Below, in pieces: positions 1-8,356 of a stretch of 64,000 nucleotides of DNA. A program made the position numbers and the translations under genes. Within the stretch, counting starts at the first letter, position 1. The number at the start of each line of letters is the position of its first letter. The notes beneath the pieces are model-generated. The model had not been told where the DNA came from and searched no databases. It worked only from the letters and a program-made list of their open reading frames with translations. The stretch covers positions 62,001-126,000 of the forward strand of contig NZ_AAMO01000008.1 in NCBI RefSeq assembly GCF_000152725.1, given 5' to 3'. Source of the stretch: Pseudooceanicola batsensis HTCC2597. GTDB lineage: Bacteria; Pseudomonadota; Alphaproteobacteria; Rhodobacterales; Rhodobacteraceae.

Positions 1-1
1 C

Positions 2-799
2 GGCACCGAAACCGGCGCCCGGATCCTGACCGCGCTGGCCCGCGGCATCAAGGGCGGGGCGATGGAACTGGGCGGCAAGTCGCCTTCGATCGTCTTCGAC
101 GACGCCGACCTCGATCGGGCGATCGACGGGGCGATGCTCGGCAGCTTCATGAACAACGGCCAGATGTGCCTGGCCGGCAGCCGTCTCTTCGTGCAGCGCG
201 GTGTCGCGGACCGCTTCATCGAGGCGTTCACCGACCGCACGCGCGCGCTGCGCATCGGCGACCCGTTCGACCCCGCCACGGAAGTCGGACCCATGATCAA
301 CGAGGCCCAGCTGAAGCGGGTCGAGCGGTTCGTGGCCTCGGGACTGGAAGACGGGGCGGAGCTGATTGCCGGAGGCGCGCGCCATGAGGCCCTGCCCGAT
401 GGGTTCTACATTCAGCCGACCGCGATGATCGCACAGTCCAACGCGCTGGCGATCTGCCAGGAAGAGATTTTCGCCCCCTTTGCGACCATCCAGATCTTCG
501 ACGACGAGGAAGAGGTGGTCGGCCGTGCGAACGACAGCATCTTCGGACTGGTCGGCTACGTCTGGACCCGCGACCTCGAACGGGCGTTCCGCCTGTCGCG
601 CGGGCTGCAGACCGGCACGGTTCTGGTCAACACGCCGATCATGCGGGACCTGCGCACCGGTTTCGGCGGTATCCGGCAATCCGGCATAGGGCGCGAAGGT
701 GCCAAGGGGTCGCGCGCCATGTTCACCGAGATGAAGTCGACGATCGTCGCACTGGAGAAACCCAACCTGCCGCGCATCGGTTTGGGGGGCGGAGCATGA
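2..799 (+). CDS. Aldehyde dehydrogenase family protein, 5'-truncated by window start
   Basis: C-terminal 265 residues of an NAD(P)-dependent aldehyde dehydrogenase; the open frame runs in from before base 1. The window opens on a TETG motif of the coenzyme domain. ELGGK follows at about residues 22-26, carrying the general-base Glu, and the catalytic Cys is residue 56 in GQMC (codon at 167-169). The late signature TGFGGIRQSGIGRE, typical of the family C-terminus, is present. It oxidises an aldehyde to the acid; the substrate cannot be told from the sequence. The stop overlaps the next start (ATGA at 796-799), so it is the first visible gene of a three-gene operon with an SDR and a metallo-hydrolase. 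Confidence 0.93.
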   Translation, partial: GTETGARILTALARGIKGGAMELGGKSPSIVFDDADLDRAIDGAMLGSFMNNGQMCLAGSRLFVQRGVADRFIEAFTDRTRALRIGDPFDPATEVGPMINEAQLKRVERFVASGLEDGAELIAGGARHEALPDGFYIQPTAMIAQSNALAICQEEIFAPFATIQIFDDEEEVVGRANDSIFGLVGYVWTRDLERAFRLSRGLQTGTVLVNTPIMRDLRTGFGGIRQSGIGREGAKGSRAMFTEMKSTIVALEKPNLPRIGLGGGA

Positions 800-1611
800 G
801 CCATCCATCGCTTGAAGATCGCGTCGTGCTCGTCACCGGCGCCTCTCGGGGGCTCGGGCGGGAAATGGCGCTGGAGCTGGCCGCGGCGGGCGCGCGACTC
901 GTCGTCACCGGCAGCGCCATGTCGGACGCGCTTCGCGATGTCGAAGCCCAGATCGCCCCGGACCGCGTGCTTGCGATGGCCGCCGATGTGGCGGACCCCG
1001 CGGCCGCTCGCCGGGCCGTGGCCGAGGCAGAGGCCCGGTTCGGCCGGGTCGACGTGCTGATCAACAACGCCGGGCGCGGCATGCGGCTGGTAAGCGAGAC
1101 CTTCAACACCCGGCCGACCCGTTTCTGGGAAACGGATCCGCAAGCATGGGCGGACATCGTCTCGGCGAACCTGAACGGGGCGTTCCACATGGCCCGGGCG
1201 GTCACCCCCGGCATGATCGACCGCGGGTTCGGCAAGATCCTGAACATCTCGACCTCCGCCCAGACGATGATCCGTCGCGGCTACGCGCCCTATGGCCCCT
1301 CGAAGGCAGGGCTCGAGGCGGCCTCGCGAATCTGGGCGCAGGATCTCGCCGGGACCGGCGTGGACGTGAACATCTATCTGCCGGGCGGCGCCGCCGACAC
1401 GGATCTGCTGCCGCCCGGCCCGGAGAAGAAGGGGGCGGACGGCAACCTCCTGTCTGCCGATATCATGCGGCGGGGCGTCCTGTGGCTGTGTTCGGACCTG
1501 TCGAACGGAACCACGGGGGGCCGCTTCATCGCCCGTTACTGGGGCGATACGGCCGACGAGACGGAAAACTCTCTGGCGGCGCGCGATGATGGCGTGCTCT
1601 GGCCGGTATGA
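796..1611 (+). CDS. SDR family NAD(P)-dependent oxidoreductase
   Basis: A 271-residue classical short-chain dehydrogenase. The coenzyme motif TGASRGLG lies near residues 14-21, NNAG at 90-93, and the catalytic Ser (152/154)-Tyr166-Lys170 set is intact in YGPSK. The length is normal for the family plus about 20 residues. It is translationally coupled on both sides (ATGA overlaps at 796 and 1608), so it should act with the upstream aldehyde dehydrogenase and downstream metallo-hydrolase in one catabolic route. The substrate is unknown. Confidence 0.9.
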   Translation: MSHPSLEDRVVLVTGASRGLGREMALELAAAGARLVVTGSAMSDALRDVEAQIAPDRVLAMAADVADPAAARRAVAEAEARFGRVDVLINNAGRGMRLVSETFNTRPTRFWETDPQAWADIVSANLNGAFHMARAVTPGMIDRGFGKILNISTSAQTMIRRGYAPYGPSKAGLEAASRIWAQDLAGTGVDVNIYLPGGAADTDLLPPGPEKKGADGNLLSADIMRRGVLWLCSDLSNGTTGGRFIARYWGDTADETENSLAARDDGVLWPV

Positions 1612-2495
1612 GGGCCAACATGCTGACCTTCGGCGCCGCCCGCATCGACAAGATCACGGACCTCGACCCCTTCGTTCTGCCCGCCACGCTGTTGCTGCCG
1701 GGCCGCGACCTGTCCGAACTGCAGGGGGAAGCCGCGCTGCTGTGCCCGCATCATGTGGACTTCGATGCCGGGACACTGCTGATCAGCGTCCACTCGTTCC
1801 TGCTGCGGGTCAACGGGCTGAACGTGCTGATCGACACCTGCGTCGGCGAATGCAAACCCCGCCCCCGACGCGCCGACTGGGACAACCGCCGGGCCACCGG
1901 ATACCTCGAGCGCCTCGCGAAGGCCGGTGTCCGACCCGAAGACGTCGACATCGTCATGTGCACGCATCTGCATGCCGATCATGTCGGCTGGAACACACGG
2001 CTGGAGGACGGGCGCTGGAGACCCACCTTCCCGAACGCGCGATACGTGATGGGGCTGCACGAACTGGAGCACTGGCAGGCGGAAGAAGCCGCGGCGCCCG
2101 GCGCCCACAACCATGCCGCCTTTGCCGACAGCGTGCTGCCGATCGTCGAGGCGGGTCTTGCCGAAACGGTCACCGATGGTTTCAGCCTGTCACAAGGCAT
2201 GGACATCATTCCCCTGCATGGCCATTCCCCAGGACAGATCGGGCTCGTGCTCGAGGGGGGTGGCAACGGCCGGGCGGTCTTCTGCGGCGACGCGATCCAC
2301 AGCCCCGTCCAGGTGTTCCGCCCGGACTGGAGCAGCGGCTTCTGCCATGACCCCGCCCAGGCGGCCAAGACACGGAAAGACCTCCTGGAGCGTGCGGCCG
2401 AGGAAGACCTGCTCCTGCTCCCGGCTCATACCCGCAGCGCCTATGGCTTTCGCATCCGCAGAGATGGAAACGGCCATCGCCCGGTGATGGTCTGA
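1608..2495 (+). CDS. MBL-fold metallo-hydrolase
   Basis: A 295-residue metallo-beta-lactamase-fold hydrolase. The metal motif THLHADH places His120, His122, Asp124 and His125. Further ligand candidates are His204 in LHGHSPG, Asp228 in FCGD and His274 in PAHT, so the dinuclear site looks complete. Members of this subgroup act as lactonases or esterases; a ring-opening or ester-hydrolysis step would fit beside an ALDH and an SDR (inference). An alternative start is the ATG at 1620, but the ATGA overlap favours 1608. It ends 10 bp before the stop of the convergent GntR gene. Confidence 0.87.
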   Translation: MRANMLTFGAARIDKITDLDPFVLPATLLLPGRDLSELQGEAALLCPHHVDFDAGTLLISVHSFLLRVNGLNVLIDTCVGECKPRPRRADWDNRRATGYLERLAKAGVRPEDVDIVMCTHLHADHVGWNTRLEDGRWRPTFPNARYVMGLHELEHWQAEEAAAPGAHNHAAFADSVLPIVEAGLAETVTDGFSLSQGMDIIPLHGHSPGQIGLVLEGGGNGRAVFCGDAIHSPVQVFRPDWSSGFCHDPAQAAKTRKDLLERAAEEDLLLLPAHTRSAYGFRIRRDGNGHRPVMV

Positions 2496-2505
2496 CGTGG
2501 GGCCG

Positions 2506-3285
2506 TCAATCGCGCATGTGTCTGCGCCGCACGCGGGTGCGATAGGTCATCCGGTCCGAGGGGTGCCAGTTGACCGAAGCGATCAGGACGCCGCGCGCCG
2601 TGATGTAGCGCCGCAGCAGTTGGAGCGACAGCGCGCCTTCTGCCAGACCGATCGCGCGCGATACCTGCGGCGGCATGGGCAGGGCGCGGATCTCCTGCTC
2701 GGCTTCGATTATCGGCTCCTGCGAGCGGGTCTCCAGCAGGTCGAAGAACGGGCCGTTGTAATCCGCGAAGGCCGGCACATGATCGCGGAACCGTTCCGGG
2801 ACGTAGCTTTGGATGAAGCACAGCGGCCGGCCGCCCGGAGCGGTCCAGCGGACGCCCTCGACCCGGATCCAGCGCTCGCCCTCGACGACGGGACCACCCT
2901 CGCCGCCGATGCGCTGCGCGAGATCGGCGTCCAGCTGGACCTCCTCGCTGCCCAGCACGACCATGTAGGTATCGACGGCGATCTGGAAAAGCTCCTGAAG
3001 CGTCTCGAATGACTGATAGTACCCGCTGGTCGGCTTGGCGGTCAGGACACGGGTGCCCATGCCCTGCCGCCGTTCGACGTACCCTTCCTGCGTCAGATTG
3101 CGAAGGGCCGAGCGAATGGTGAACCTGCTGGTATCGAATTCGGCGGCCAGCTCGATCTCCGTCGGCATGAGCGACCCGACGGCGTATTGTCCGTGTGCGA
3201 TGCGATCCTGGAGCGCGCGCTGGATACGGACATATCTGGGCACATCGCCCCCGGATACCTGCATACCGGAATTTTCGCTGCTCAC
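2506..3285 (-). CDS. GntR family transcriptional regulator with UTRA domain (HutC subfamily)
   Basis: A 259-residue regulator. The N-terminal winged helix (about residues 15-80, with the typical PTEIELAAEF and TIRSALRNLTQEG helices) is followed by a UTRA effector domain (about 95-255). The chosen start is the GTG at 3283-3285, because AGGGAG lies 7 nt upstream. The in-frame ATG at 3289-3291 sits only 1 nt from that ribosome site, and ATGs further upstream have none. It is divergent from the 3467-6473 operon and convergent with 1-2495, so it probably controls one or both with a pathway metabolite as ligand. Confidence 0.88.
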   Translation of the reverse strand: MSSENSGMQVSGGDVPRYVRIQRALQDRIAHGQYAVGSLMPTEIELAAEFDTSRFTIRSALRNLTQEGYVERRQGMGTRVLTAKPTSGYYQSFETLQELFQIAVDTYMVVLGSEEVQLDADLAQRIGGEGGPVVEGERWIRVEGVRWTAPGGRPLCFIQSYVPERFRDHVPAFADYNGPFFDLLETRSQEPIIEAEQEIRALPMPPQVSRAIGLAEGALSLQLLRRYITARGVLIASVNWHPSDRMTYRTRVRRRHMRD

Positions 3286-3466
3286 TACCATTCTCCCTAT
3301 GAACCGAAACCGTGTCGCCATAGTCGCCGAATATGGATCATGTCCAGACGGTTCGAAAATGTCGTGGCGTTTTACGACCTTTTTAGGGACTCCGAGGCGA
3401 ATTGGTGTGGACAAATATCTCCGCGACTGCCAAGTCTTCGCTCGAACCCCTCCCGGATGATCGACC
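3286..3466. promoter_or_regulatory. Divergent control region, GntR gene / 3467 operon
   Basis: 181 bp between divergent starts, clearly richer in A+T than its flanks, especially around 3350-3420. It must hold both promoters and probably the GntR operator. Inverted hexamers TGTCCA (about 3340) and TGGACA (about 3413) and GAACCG/CGGTTC are visible but widely spaced. No convincing operator can be named. Confidence 0.45.
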
Positions 3467-4201
3467 ATGCCGACCCGCCACGTCTCTGCCTATTCCTACC
3501 GCGCCAAGCTGGGCCTGATCGTACCGCCGACGAATACGGTGAACGAAGCGGAATGGGCGCAGCTGATGCCCGCGGGCGTGACATTTCACACGCACCGGAT
3601 GCCGCTGCACGGTGCCGGGCAGGACGAGGCGTTGATGGCGGATCTTTCCGCCTCCGTCGCGCTGCTGGCCCAGTCCGGCGCGGATGCCGTCGCCTATGCC
3701 TGCACGGCCGGAAGCATGACCGTGCCCGCCTCCCGTCTGCCCGAGGCGGCAACCGGTACCACGGGACATCGCGTCCTGACCACCTCGGCCGCGCTGATCG
3801 AAGCGCTCCGGGCGCTCGGGGCGGAGCGGATCTCCATCGCGACGCCCTATGCGCAGGCCGTGAACGACCACGAGGTGGAATTCCTGTCGGCCCACGGGAT
3901 CGAAACCCTCGCGATTGCCGGGCTGGGCATCGGCTCGGGCGGCCCGCACGAGTTCGTGCAGATCGCCCGGACGCCTCTGGAGGAGGTCCGGAAACATGCC
4001 GTCGAGATCTTCGATCCTGCAAGTGACGCGCTGCTGATCGCCTGCACCGATTTCCCCACCCTGCCCCTCATTCCCGATCTCGAAGCCACGCTTGGCGTCC
4101 CTGTCGTCACCTCGAACCAGGCGACACTCTGGGCCATGCTCCGCGCCGTCGGGATCGGGGATCACCTGCCCGGGGCCGGACGGCTTTTCGCCGAACACTG
4201 A
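3467..4201 (+). CDS. Maleate isomerase / arylmalonate decarboxylase-like protein (Asp/Glu racemase superfamily)
   Basis: A 244-residue member of the two-cysteine Asp/Glu racemase superfamily. An N-terminal PPTNTVNE motif (about 20-27) of the maleate isomerase/arylmalonate decarboxylase branch is followed by Cys79 in ACTAGS and Cys193 in ACTDFPTL, the paired catalytic positions of maleate isomerases. It is first gene of a four-gene operon with a PEP-mutase family enzyme, an isochorismatase-fold amidohydrolase and an SDR. With the maleamate-amidase-like neighbour, maleate-to-fumarate isomerisation is the simplest reading. Decarboxylation or racemisation of a substituted malonate is the alternative. 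Confidence 0.8.
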   Translation: MPTRHVSAYSYRAKLGLIVPPTNTVNEAEWAQLMPAGVTFHTHRMPLHGAGQDEALMADLSASVALLAQSGADAVAYACTAGSMTVPASRLPEAATGTTGHRVLTTSAALIEALRALGAERISIATPYAQAVNDHEVEFLSAHGIETLAIAGLGIGSGGPHEFVQIARTPLEEVRKHAVEIFDPASDALLIACTDFPTLPLIPDLEATLGVPVVTSNQATLWAMLRAVGIGDHLPGAGRLFAEH

Positions 4202-4222
4202 TACAGAAAGAAAGGACATCCC

Positions 4223-5083
4223 ATGCCTGACGCATCCATCCGCAAAGCCCTCAAGAACGGCGATTTCGTTCTCGCCCCCGGCGTTTTCGAACTGATCTCG
4301 GCGCTGATCGCCGACCGGGCGGGCTTTCCCGCGCTCTACGTGACCGGCTACGGAACCGTCGCCTCGGCCCTCGGTCTGCCCGATGCCGGCCTTGCGACCT
4401 ATTCCGACATGCTCGACCGGATCTCCCTGATCTGCGAACGCACCAACACGCCGGTAATCGCGGATGCCGACACCGGCTACGGCGGGCTGCTGAACGTCGC
4501 GCACACGGTGCGCGGCTACGAACAGGCCGGCGTCACGGCGATCCAGCTGGAAGATCAGGAATTTCCCAAGAAGTGCGGCCATACGCCGAACCGGCGCGTC
4601 GTACCGCTTGAAGACATGGTCAAGAAGATCGAGGTCGCGGTCGACAACCGCCGGTCCGACGATTTCCTCATCATCGCCCGCACCGACAGCCGCACCGGGC
4701 TGGGCATCGACGAGGCGATCCGGCGCGGCAAGGCCTTTGCCGAGGCCGGCGCCGACGTGGTCTTTGTCGAAAGCCCCGAGAGCGAGGACGAGATGAAGCG
4801 TATCGCGGACGAGATCGATGCGCCCCTCTTTGCCAACATGGTCAACGGCGGGCGGACGCCCCTCCTCTCGGCCGATCGGCTGAAAGAGCTGGGCTTCTCC
4901 ATCGCGATCCACCCCGCCGTCGGTTTCCTTTCCATGGGAGCCGCCCTCGAAAAGGCCTATGCCGATCTCAAGCAGAACGGCGAGACGACGGATGCCGTCG
5001 AACTTTACGATTTCGCCAGGATGAACGAGGTCATGGGCTTCCCGGCGGTCTGGGAATTCGAGAAGAAGTACGCGCAGGTCTGA
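4223..5083 (+). CDS. Isocitrate lyase/PEP mutase family enzyme (2-methylisocitrate or dimethylmalate lyase type)
   Basis: A 286-residue TIM-barrel enzyme. DADTGYGG (81-88) supplies metal-binding Asp residues, Glu110 follows in QLEDQ, and KKCGH (116-120, Cys118) is the flexible-loop motif of carbon-carbon lyases in this family. That points to a lyase rather than a true PEP mutase. A ribosome site AAAGGA stands 6 nt before the ATG. By family it cleaves a 2-hydroxy-dicarboxylate such as 2-methylisocitrate or 2,3-dimethylmalate; oxaloacetate decarboxylases share the fold. Operon context suggests breakdown of a C4-C6 diacid formed by the flanking enzymes. Confidence 0.85.
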   Translation: MPDASIRKALKNGDFVLAPGVFELISALIADRAGFPALYVTGYGTVASALGLPDAGLATYSDMLDRISLICERTNTPVIADADTGYGGLLNVAHTVRGYEQAGVTAIQLEDQEFPKKCGHTPNRRVVPLEDMVKKIEVAVDNRRSDDFLIIARTDSRTGLGIDEAIRRGKAFAEAGADVVFVESPESEDEMKRIADEIDAPLFANMVNGGRTPLLSADRLKELGFSIAIHPAVGFLSMGAALEKAYADLKQNGETTDAVELYDFARMNEVMGFPAVWEFEKKYAQV

Positions 5084-5100
5084 TCAGGGAGCCACCAGCG

Positions 5101-5754
5101 ATGAGCAATCTCCAGGAAAACTACGCCAAGGCCTATTCCAACAAGTCGGGCTATGGCCGGCGCCCCGCGCTGGTGCTGATCGACTTCGCGCATGCCTATT
5201 TCGATCCCGACTGCGTCCTCTACGGAGACGAGGGCTGCAAGGCGGCCCTCGTTTCAGCGCTTCGGGTACGCGAGGCGGCCCACGCTGCCGGAGTGCCCGT
5301 AATCCTGACCGAGGTGACCTATCAGAAGGGTCTCGGCGGGCGCGACGGCGGACGGTTCTTCGAAAAGGCCCTGCCGCTGCAATCCTTCATGGAAGGCGAA
5401 AGCACCGCCCGCTTTGCCGACGGCCTCACGCCGCGCCCGGACGAGCTGGTGGTCTCGAAGCAGTATCCATCGGCGTTTTTCGGGACTTCCCTTGCCTCCA
5501 CCCTCACGGCGGCGGGGCATGACAGCGTGATCCTCACGGGCCTGACCACTTCGGGCTGCGTCCGCGCGAGCTGTGTGGATTCGATGTCGCACGGCTTCAA
5601 GACGATCGTGGTGGCCGATGCCTGCGGGGACCGGCACAAGGATCCGCACGACGCCAACCTCTTCGACATGAACGCCAAGTACGCCGACGTGGTCTCCGAG
5701 AAGGACATCATCGACTACCTCGGCTCGCTCTCCGGATCGGCAGCCGCGGAATGA
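5101..5754 (+). CDS. Isochorismatase-family cysteine amidohydrolase (maleamate / N-carbamoylsarcosine amidase-like)
   Basis: A 217-residue cysteine hydrolase with a complete triad: Asp28 in LIDF, Lys120 in VVSK and Cys153 in TTSGCVRAS. The TTSGCVRAS segment is typical of N-carbamoylsarcosine and maleamate amidohydrolases rather than isochorismatases or nicotinamidases. It would release ammonia from an amide. A neighbouring maleate-isomerase-like gene parallels the maleamate amidase-maleate isomerase pair known from aerobic nicotinate degradation, but no nicotinate hydroxylase genes are in the window, so the actual amide is open. The stop overlaps the next start. Confidence 0.83.
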   Translation: MSNLQENYAKAYSNKSGYGRRPALVLIDFAHAYFDPDCVLYGDEGCKAALVSALRVREAAHAAGVPVILTEVTYQKGLGGRDGGRFFEKALPLQSFMEGESTARFADGLTPRPDELVVSKQYPSAFFGTSLASTLTAAGHDSVILTGLTTSGCVRASCVDSMSHGFKTIVVADACGDRHKDPHDANLFDMNAKYADVVSEKDIIDYLGSLSGSAAAE

Positions 5755-6473
5755 CCGGTCGCCGTATCGCGCTGGTCGGGGGCGCCGGCGGCATCGGCCG
5801 GGCCCTTGCCGCGGACCTCACGGACCTCGGGGACGAGATCATCACCCTCGATCTCGCCGGCTCCCTGGATCGGCACGGGGTCGCAGGGGGCGTCGCCATC
5901 GACGTCACGGACGAAGACAGCGTATCGCGCGCGTTCGCCTCGCTCGACGGGCCTGTCGACGGCGTCGTGAACCTCGCGGGATACAACTCCGATCTGACGG
6001 CGATGGCCGAAATGGGCACGGATTATTTCGACGATATCCTGAACGCCAACCTGCGCGGCGCCTTTCTGGTGGCGCGCACGGCCATTTCCCGGCTGGCCGA
6101 AAACGGCAGCATGGTGAACATCGCCTCCGGCCTGGCGTCCCATGTCCGCCCGGGCTATGGCGCGTACTCGGCGTCCAAGGCAGCGGTGATCGCGATGACC
6201 AAGACCATGGCGCTCGAACTGGCACCGAAGGTCCGCGTCAACGCGGTCGCGCCCGGGCTGGTCGACACCGCCTTTCTCCGCGGTGGTACGGGCCGATCCG
6301 AGGAAGACGGCGAAAGCATCGTCGACCTCGAGGCCTATAAGGCGATGATTCCCCTTGCCCGCGTGGCCACCCCCGCCGACGTGACCGGTCCGATCCGGTT
6401 CCTGCTGGGACCGGACAGCGGATACATGACGGGCCAGGTGCTTTGGGTGAACGGCGGTGGATACATGCCGTGA
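5751..6473 (+). CDS. SDR family oxidoreductase
   Basis: A 240-residue short-chain dehydrogenase. GGAGGIG (10-16) is the coenzyme turn; Ser126 and YSASK (Tyr139, Lys143) complete the active site; APGLVDTAF is the usual post-catalytic loop. The start overlaps the previous stop (ATGA), and it is the last gene of the 3467-6473 operon. It ends about 100 bp from the convergent acyl-CoA synthetase. The substrate is unknown; by context, a hydroxy/oxo acid of the same pathway. Confidence 0.88.
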   Translation: MTGRRIALVGGAGGIGRALAADLTDLGDEIITLDLAGSLDRHGVAGGVAIDVTDEDSVSRAFASLDGPVDGVVNLAGYNSDLTAMAEMGTDYFDDILNANLRGAFLVARTAISRLAENGSMVNIASGLASHVRPGYGAYSASKAAVIAMTKTMALELAPKVRVNAVAPGLVDTAFLRGGTGRSEEDGESIVDLEAYKAMIPLARVATPADVTGPIRFLLGPDSGYMTGQVLWVNGGGYMP

Positions 6474-6576
6474 GACGCCGCCGCGGCGACGACCGCTTTC
6501 GGCATGCTCCCACGATATATCCCGGTTTTGCGAGGCCCCTGATCCCCGGGCCACGCGACGGAGAGCCCGGCTTTGC

Positions 6577-8334
6577 TCAGGGCCGGCCCTCCTCCTTTAT
6601 TGCCTCGACCATGCGATCCCGCATGACGAATTTCTGCGGCTTGCCGGTGATGGTCATCGGGAACTCCGGCACCAGCCGGATGTGACGGGGAATCTTGAAA
6701 TGCGCGATCTGGCCCGTGCAATACGCGCGCAACGCCTCGGCTTCGAGCGTCGATCCCTCTGTCGCCACGACCCAGGCGCAGACTTCCTCGCCCAGCCTCT
6801 TGTCGGGGATACCGAAGACCTGGACATCGCTGACCTGCGGATGCGACATCAGGAATTCCTCGATCTCGCGCGGATAGATGTTCTCGCCCCCGCGGATGAT
6901 CATGTCCTTGACCCGGCCGGTGATGGTGCAGAACCCCTCTTCGTCGATCACGGCGAGGTCTCCGGTGTGCATCCAGCCGTCCCGGATGGCTTCGGCTGTC
7001 TTCTCCGGCTCCTCCCAGTAACCCTTCATCACCGAATAGCCCCGCGTGCAGAGTTCGCCCTGCGTGCCGGGGGGCACGATCGCCCCGACCTCGTCCACGA
7101 TCTTGACCTCCAGATGCGGATGCACGCGGCCGACGGTTTCGCAGCGGCGCATCAGCGGGTCGTCGACAAAGCTCTGAAACGAGACGGGCGAAGTTTCGGT
7201 CATGCCGTAGCAGATCGTAACCTCGGACATGTTCATGCGGTCGTTGACCTGGCGCATGACCTCGACCGGGCAGAGCGCACCGGCCATGACCCCGGTTCTC
7301 AGCGACAGCAGGTCGCGCGGCTGCCGGTCGAGTTCCGCCAGCATCGCGACGAACATCGTGGGCACGCCGTATAGCGCCGTGCACCGTTCCGCGCTCACCG
7401 CGTCGAGCGTGGCGACCGGATCGAACGCCTCGCCCGGAAAGACCATCGCTGCCCCCTTGCTGACCGCGCCCAGCACTCCCATCACCATGCCGAAGCAGTG
7501 ATAGAGCGGCACGGGGATCGCCAGCCGGTCGTTTTCGGTCAGCCGGATCCGGTCGGTGACGAAGCGGGCGTTGTTCAGCACGTTGTAGTGCGACAGCGTC
7601 GCGCCCTTGGGATGGCCTGTCGTGCCCGAGGTGAACTGGATGTTGATCGCATCGTCGGGCTGCAATCCCCGGTCGATCTGCGGCAGGCGCAGTTGCTGGG
7701 CCGGTCCGCCTAGGGTCGCCACCTCGTCGAAGCTCCATGCGCCCGGCACCTCGTCGCCCATGACGATGACATGCCGGAGCGAGGGCACCTTCGCCGCGTG
7801 CAGGCGGCCCTTTTCGGCCTTCTCCATCTCGGGCGCGAGCGACCGGACCATTCCGAGGTAGTCGGAGGACTTGAAGGACCGCGCCAGCACCAGCGCCTTG
7901 CAGCCCACCTTGTTCAGCGCATAGTCCAGCTCGGCCAGGCGGTAGGCGGGGTTGATGTTGACCAGCACGACCCCGATCCTGGCGGTGGCGAACTGCGTCA
8001 GCACCCATTCCAGCCGGTTCGGCGACCAGATCCCCAGCCGGTCCCCCTTTTCGAGCCCGAGGGCGAGGAACCCGGAGGCCAGTTCGTCCACCGCGCGGTC
8101 CAGATCGTAATAGCTCAGCCGTCTGCCGGGAAAGATCAGCGCGTCGCGCGGACCGTAGGTCGAGACCGCGTCGCTCAGCATCTGGGGGATCGTGGCATAG
8201 ACGAGCGGCGGCGCCGAGGGGCCCTGGACGTAGGACCGCCCCTCGCGCGGGGCGAGATCCGCAGGATCGGATGCCGTGCTCTCCGTCCCGAAGGTCCGGA
8301 TGCGCCCCGCCATGCTTTCGTTCAGGATGGTCAT
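6577..8334 (-). CDS. AMP-binding acyl-CoA synthetase
   Basis: A 585-residue adenylate-forming ligase that activates a carboxylate to its CoA thioester using [14 protein letters not shown] is the P-loop, YGMTETSP the core motif, TGDLAV the hinge-side Asp, and the C-terminal [12 protein letters not shown] holds the catalytic Lys. The ribosome site GAGGAGG lies 7 nt before the ATG. It is the last gene of the amide-uptake operon, 22 bp after the ATPase-amidase fusion. The natural role is therefore to activate the acid released by that amidase (inference). Sequence type resembles medium-chain or aryl acyl-CoA ligases. Confidence 0.92.
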   Translation of the reverse strand: MTILNESMAGRIRTFGTESTASDPADLAPREGRSYVQGPSAPPLVYATIPQMLSDAVSTYGPRDALIFPGRRLSYYDLDRAVDELASGFLALGLEKGDRLGIWSPNRLEWVLTQFATARIGVVLVNINPAYRLAELDYALNKVGCKALVLARSFKSSDYLGMVRSLAPEMEKAEKGRLHAAKVPSLRHVIVMGDEVPGAWSFDEVATLGGPAQQLRLPQIDRGLQPDDAINIQFTSGTTGHPKGATLSHYNVLNNARFVTDRIRLTENDRLAIPVPLYHCFGMVMGVLGAVSKGAAMVFPGEAFDPVATLDAVSAERCTALYGVPTMFVAMLAELDRQPRDLLSLRTGVMAGALCPVEVMRQVNDRMNMSEVTICYGMTETSPVSFQSFVDDPLMRRCETVGRVHPHLEVKIVDEVGAIVPPGTQGELCTRGYSVMKGYWEEPEKTAEAIRDGWMHTGDLAVIDEEGFCTITGRVKDMIIRGGENIYPREIEEFLMSHPQVSDVQVFGIPDKRLGEEVCAWVVATEGSTLEAEALRAYCTGQIAHFKIPRHIRLVPEFPMTITGKPQKFVMRDRMVEAIKEEGRP

Positions 8335-8356
8335 CCCTTGTCCTCCTCAGATGACG

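Noticed and set aside
3289..3468. Longer N-terminus for the GntR regulator from upstream ATGs
   Set aside because: No ribosome site at those starts; the GTG at 3285 has AGGGAG at 7 nt, and the extra residues do not look like GntR proteins.
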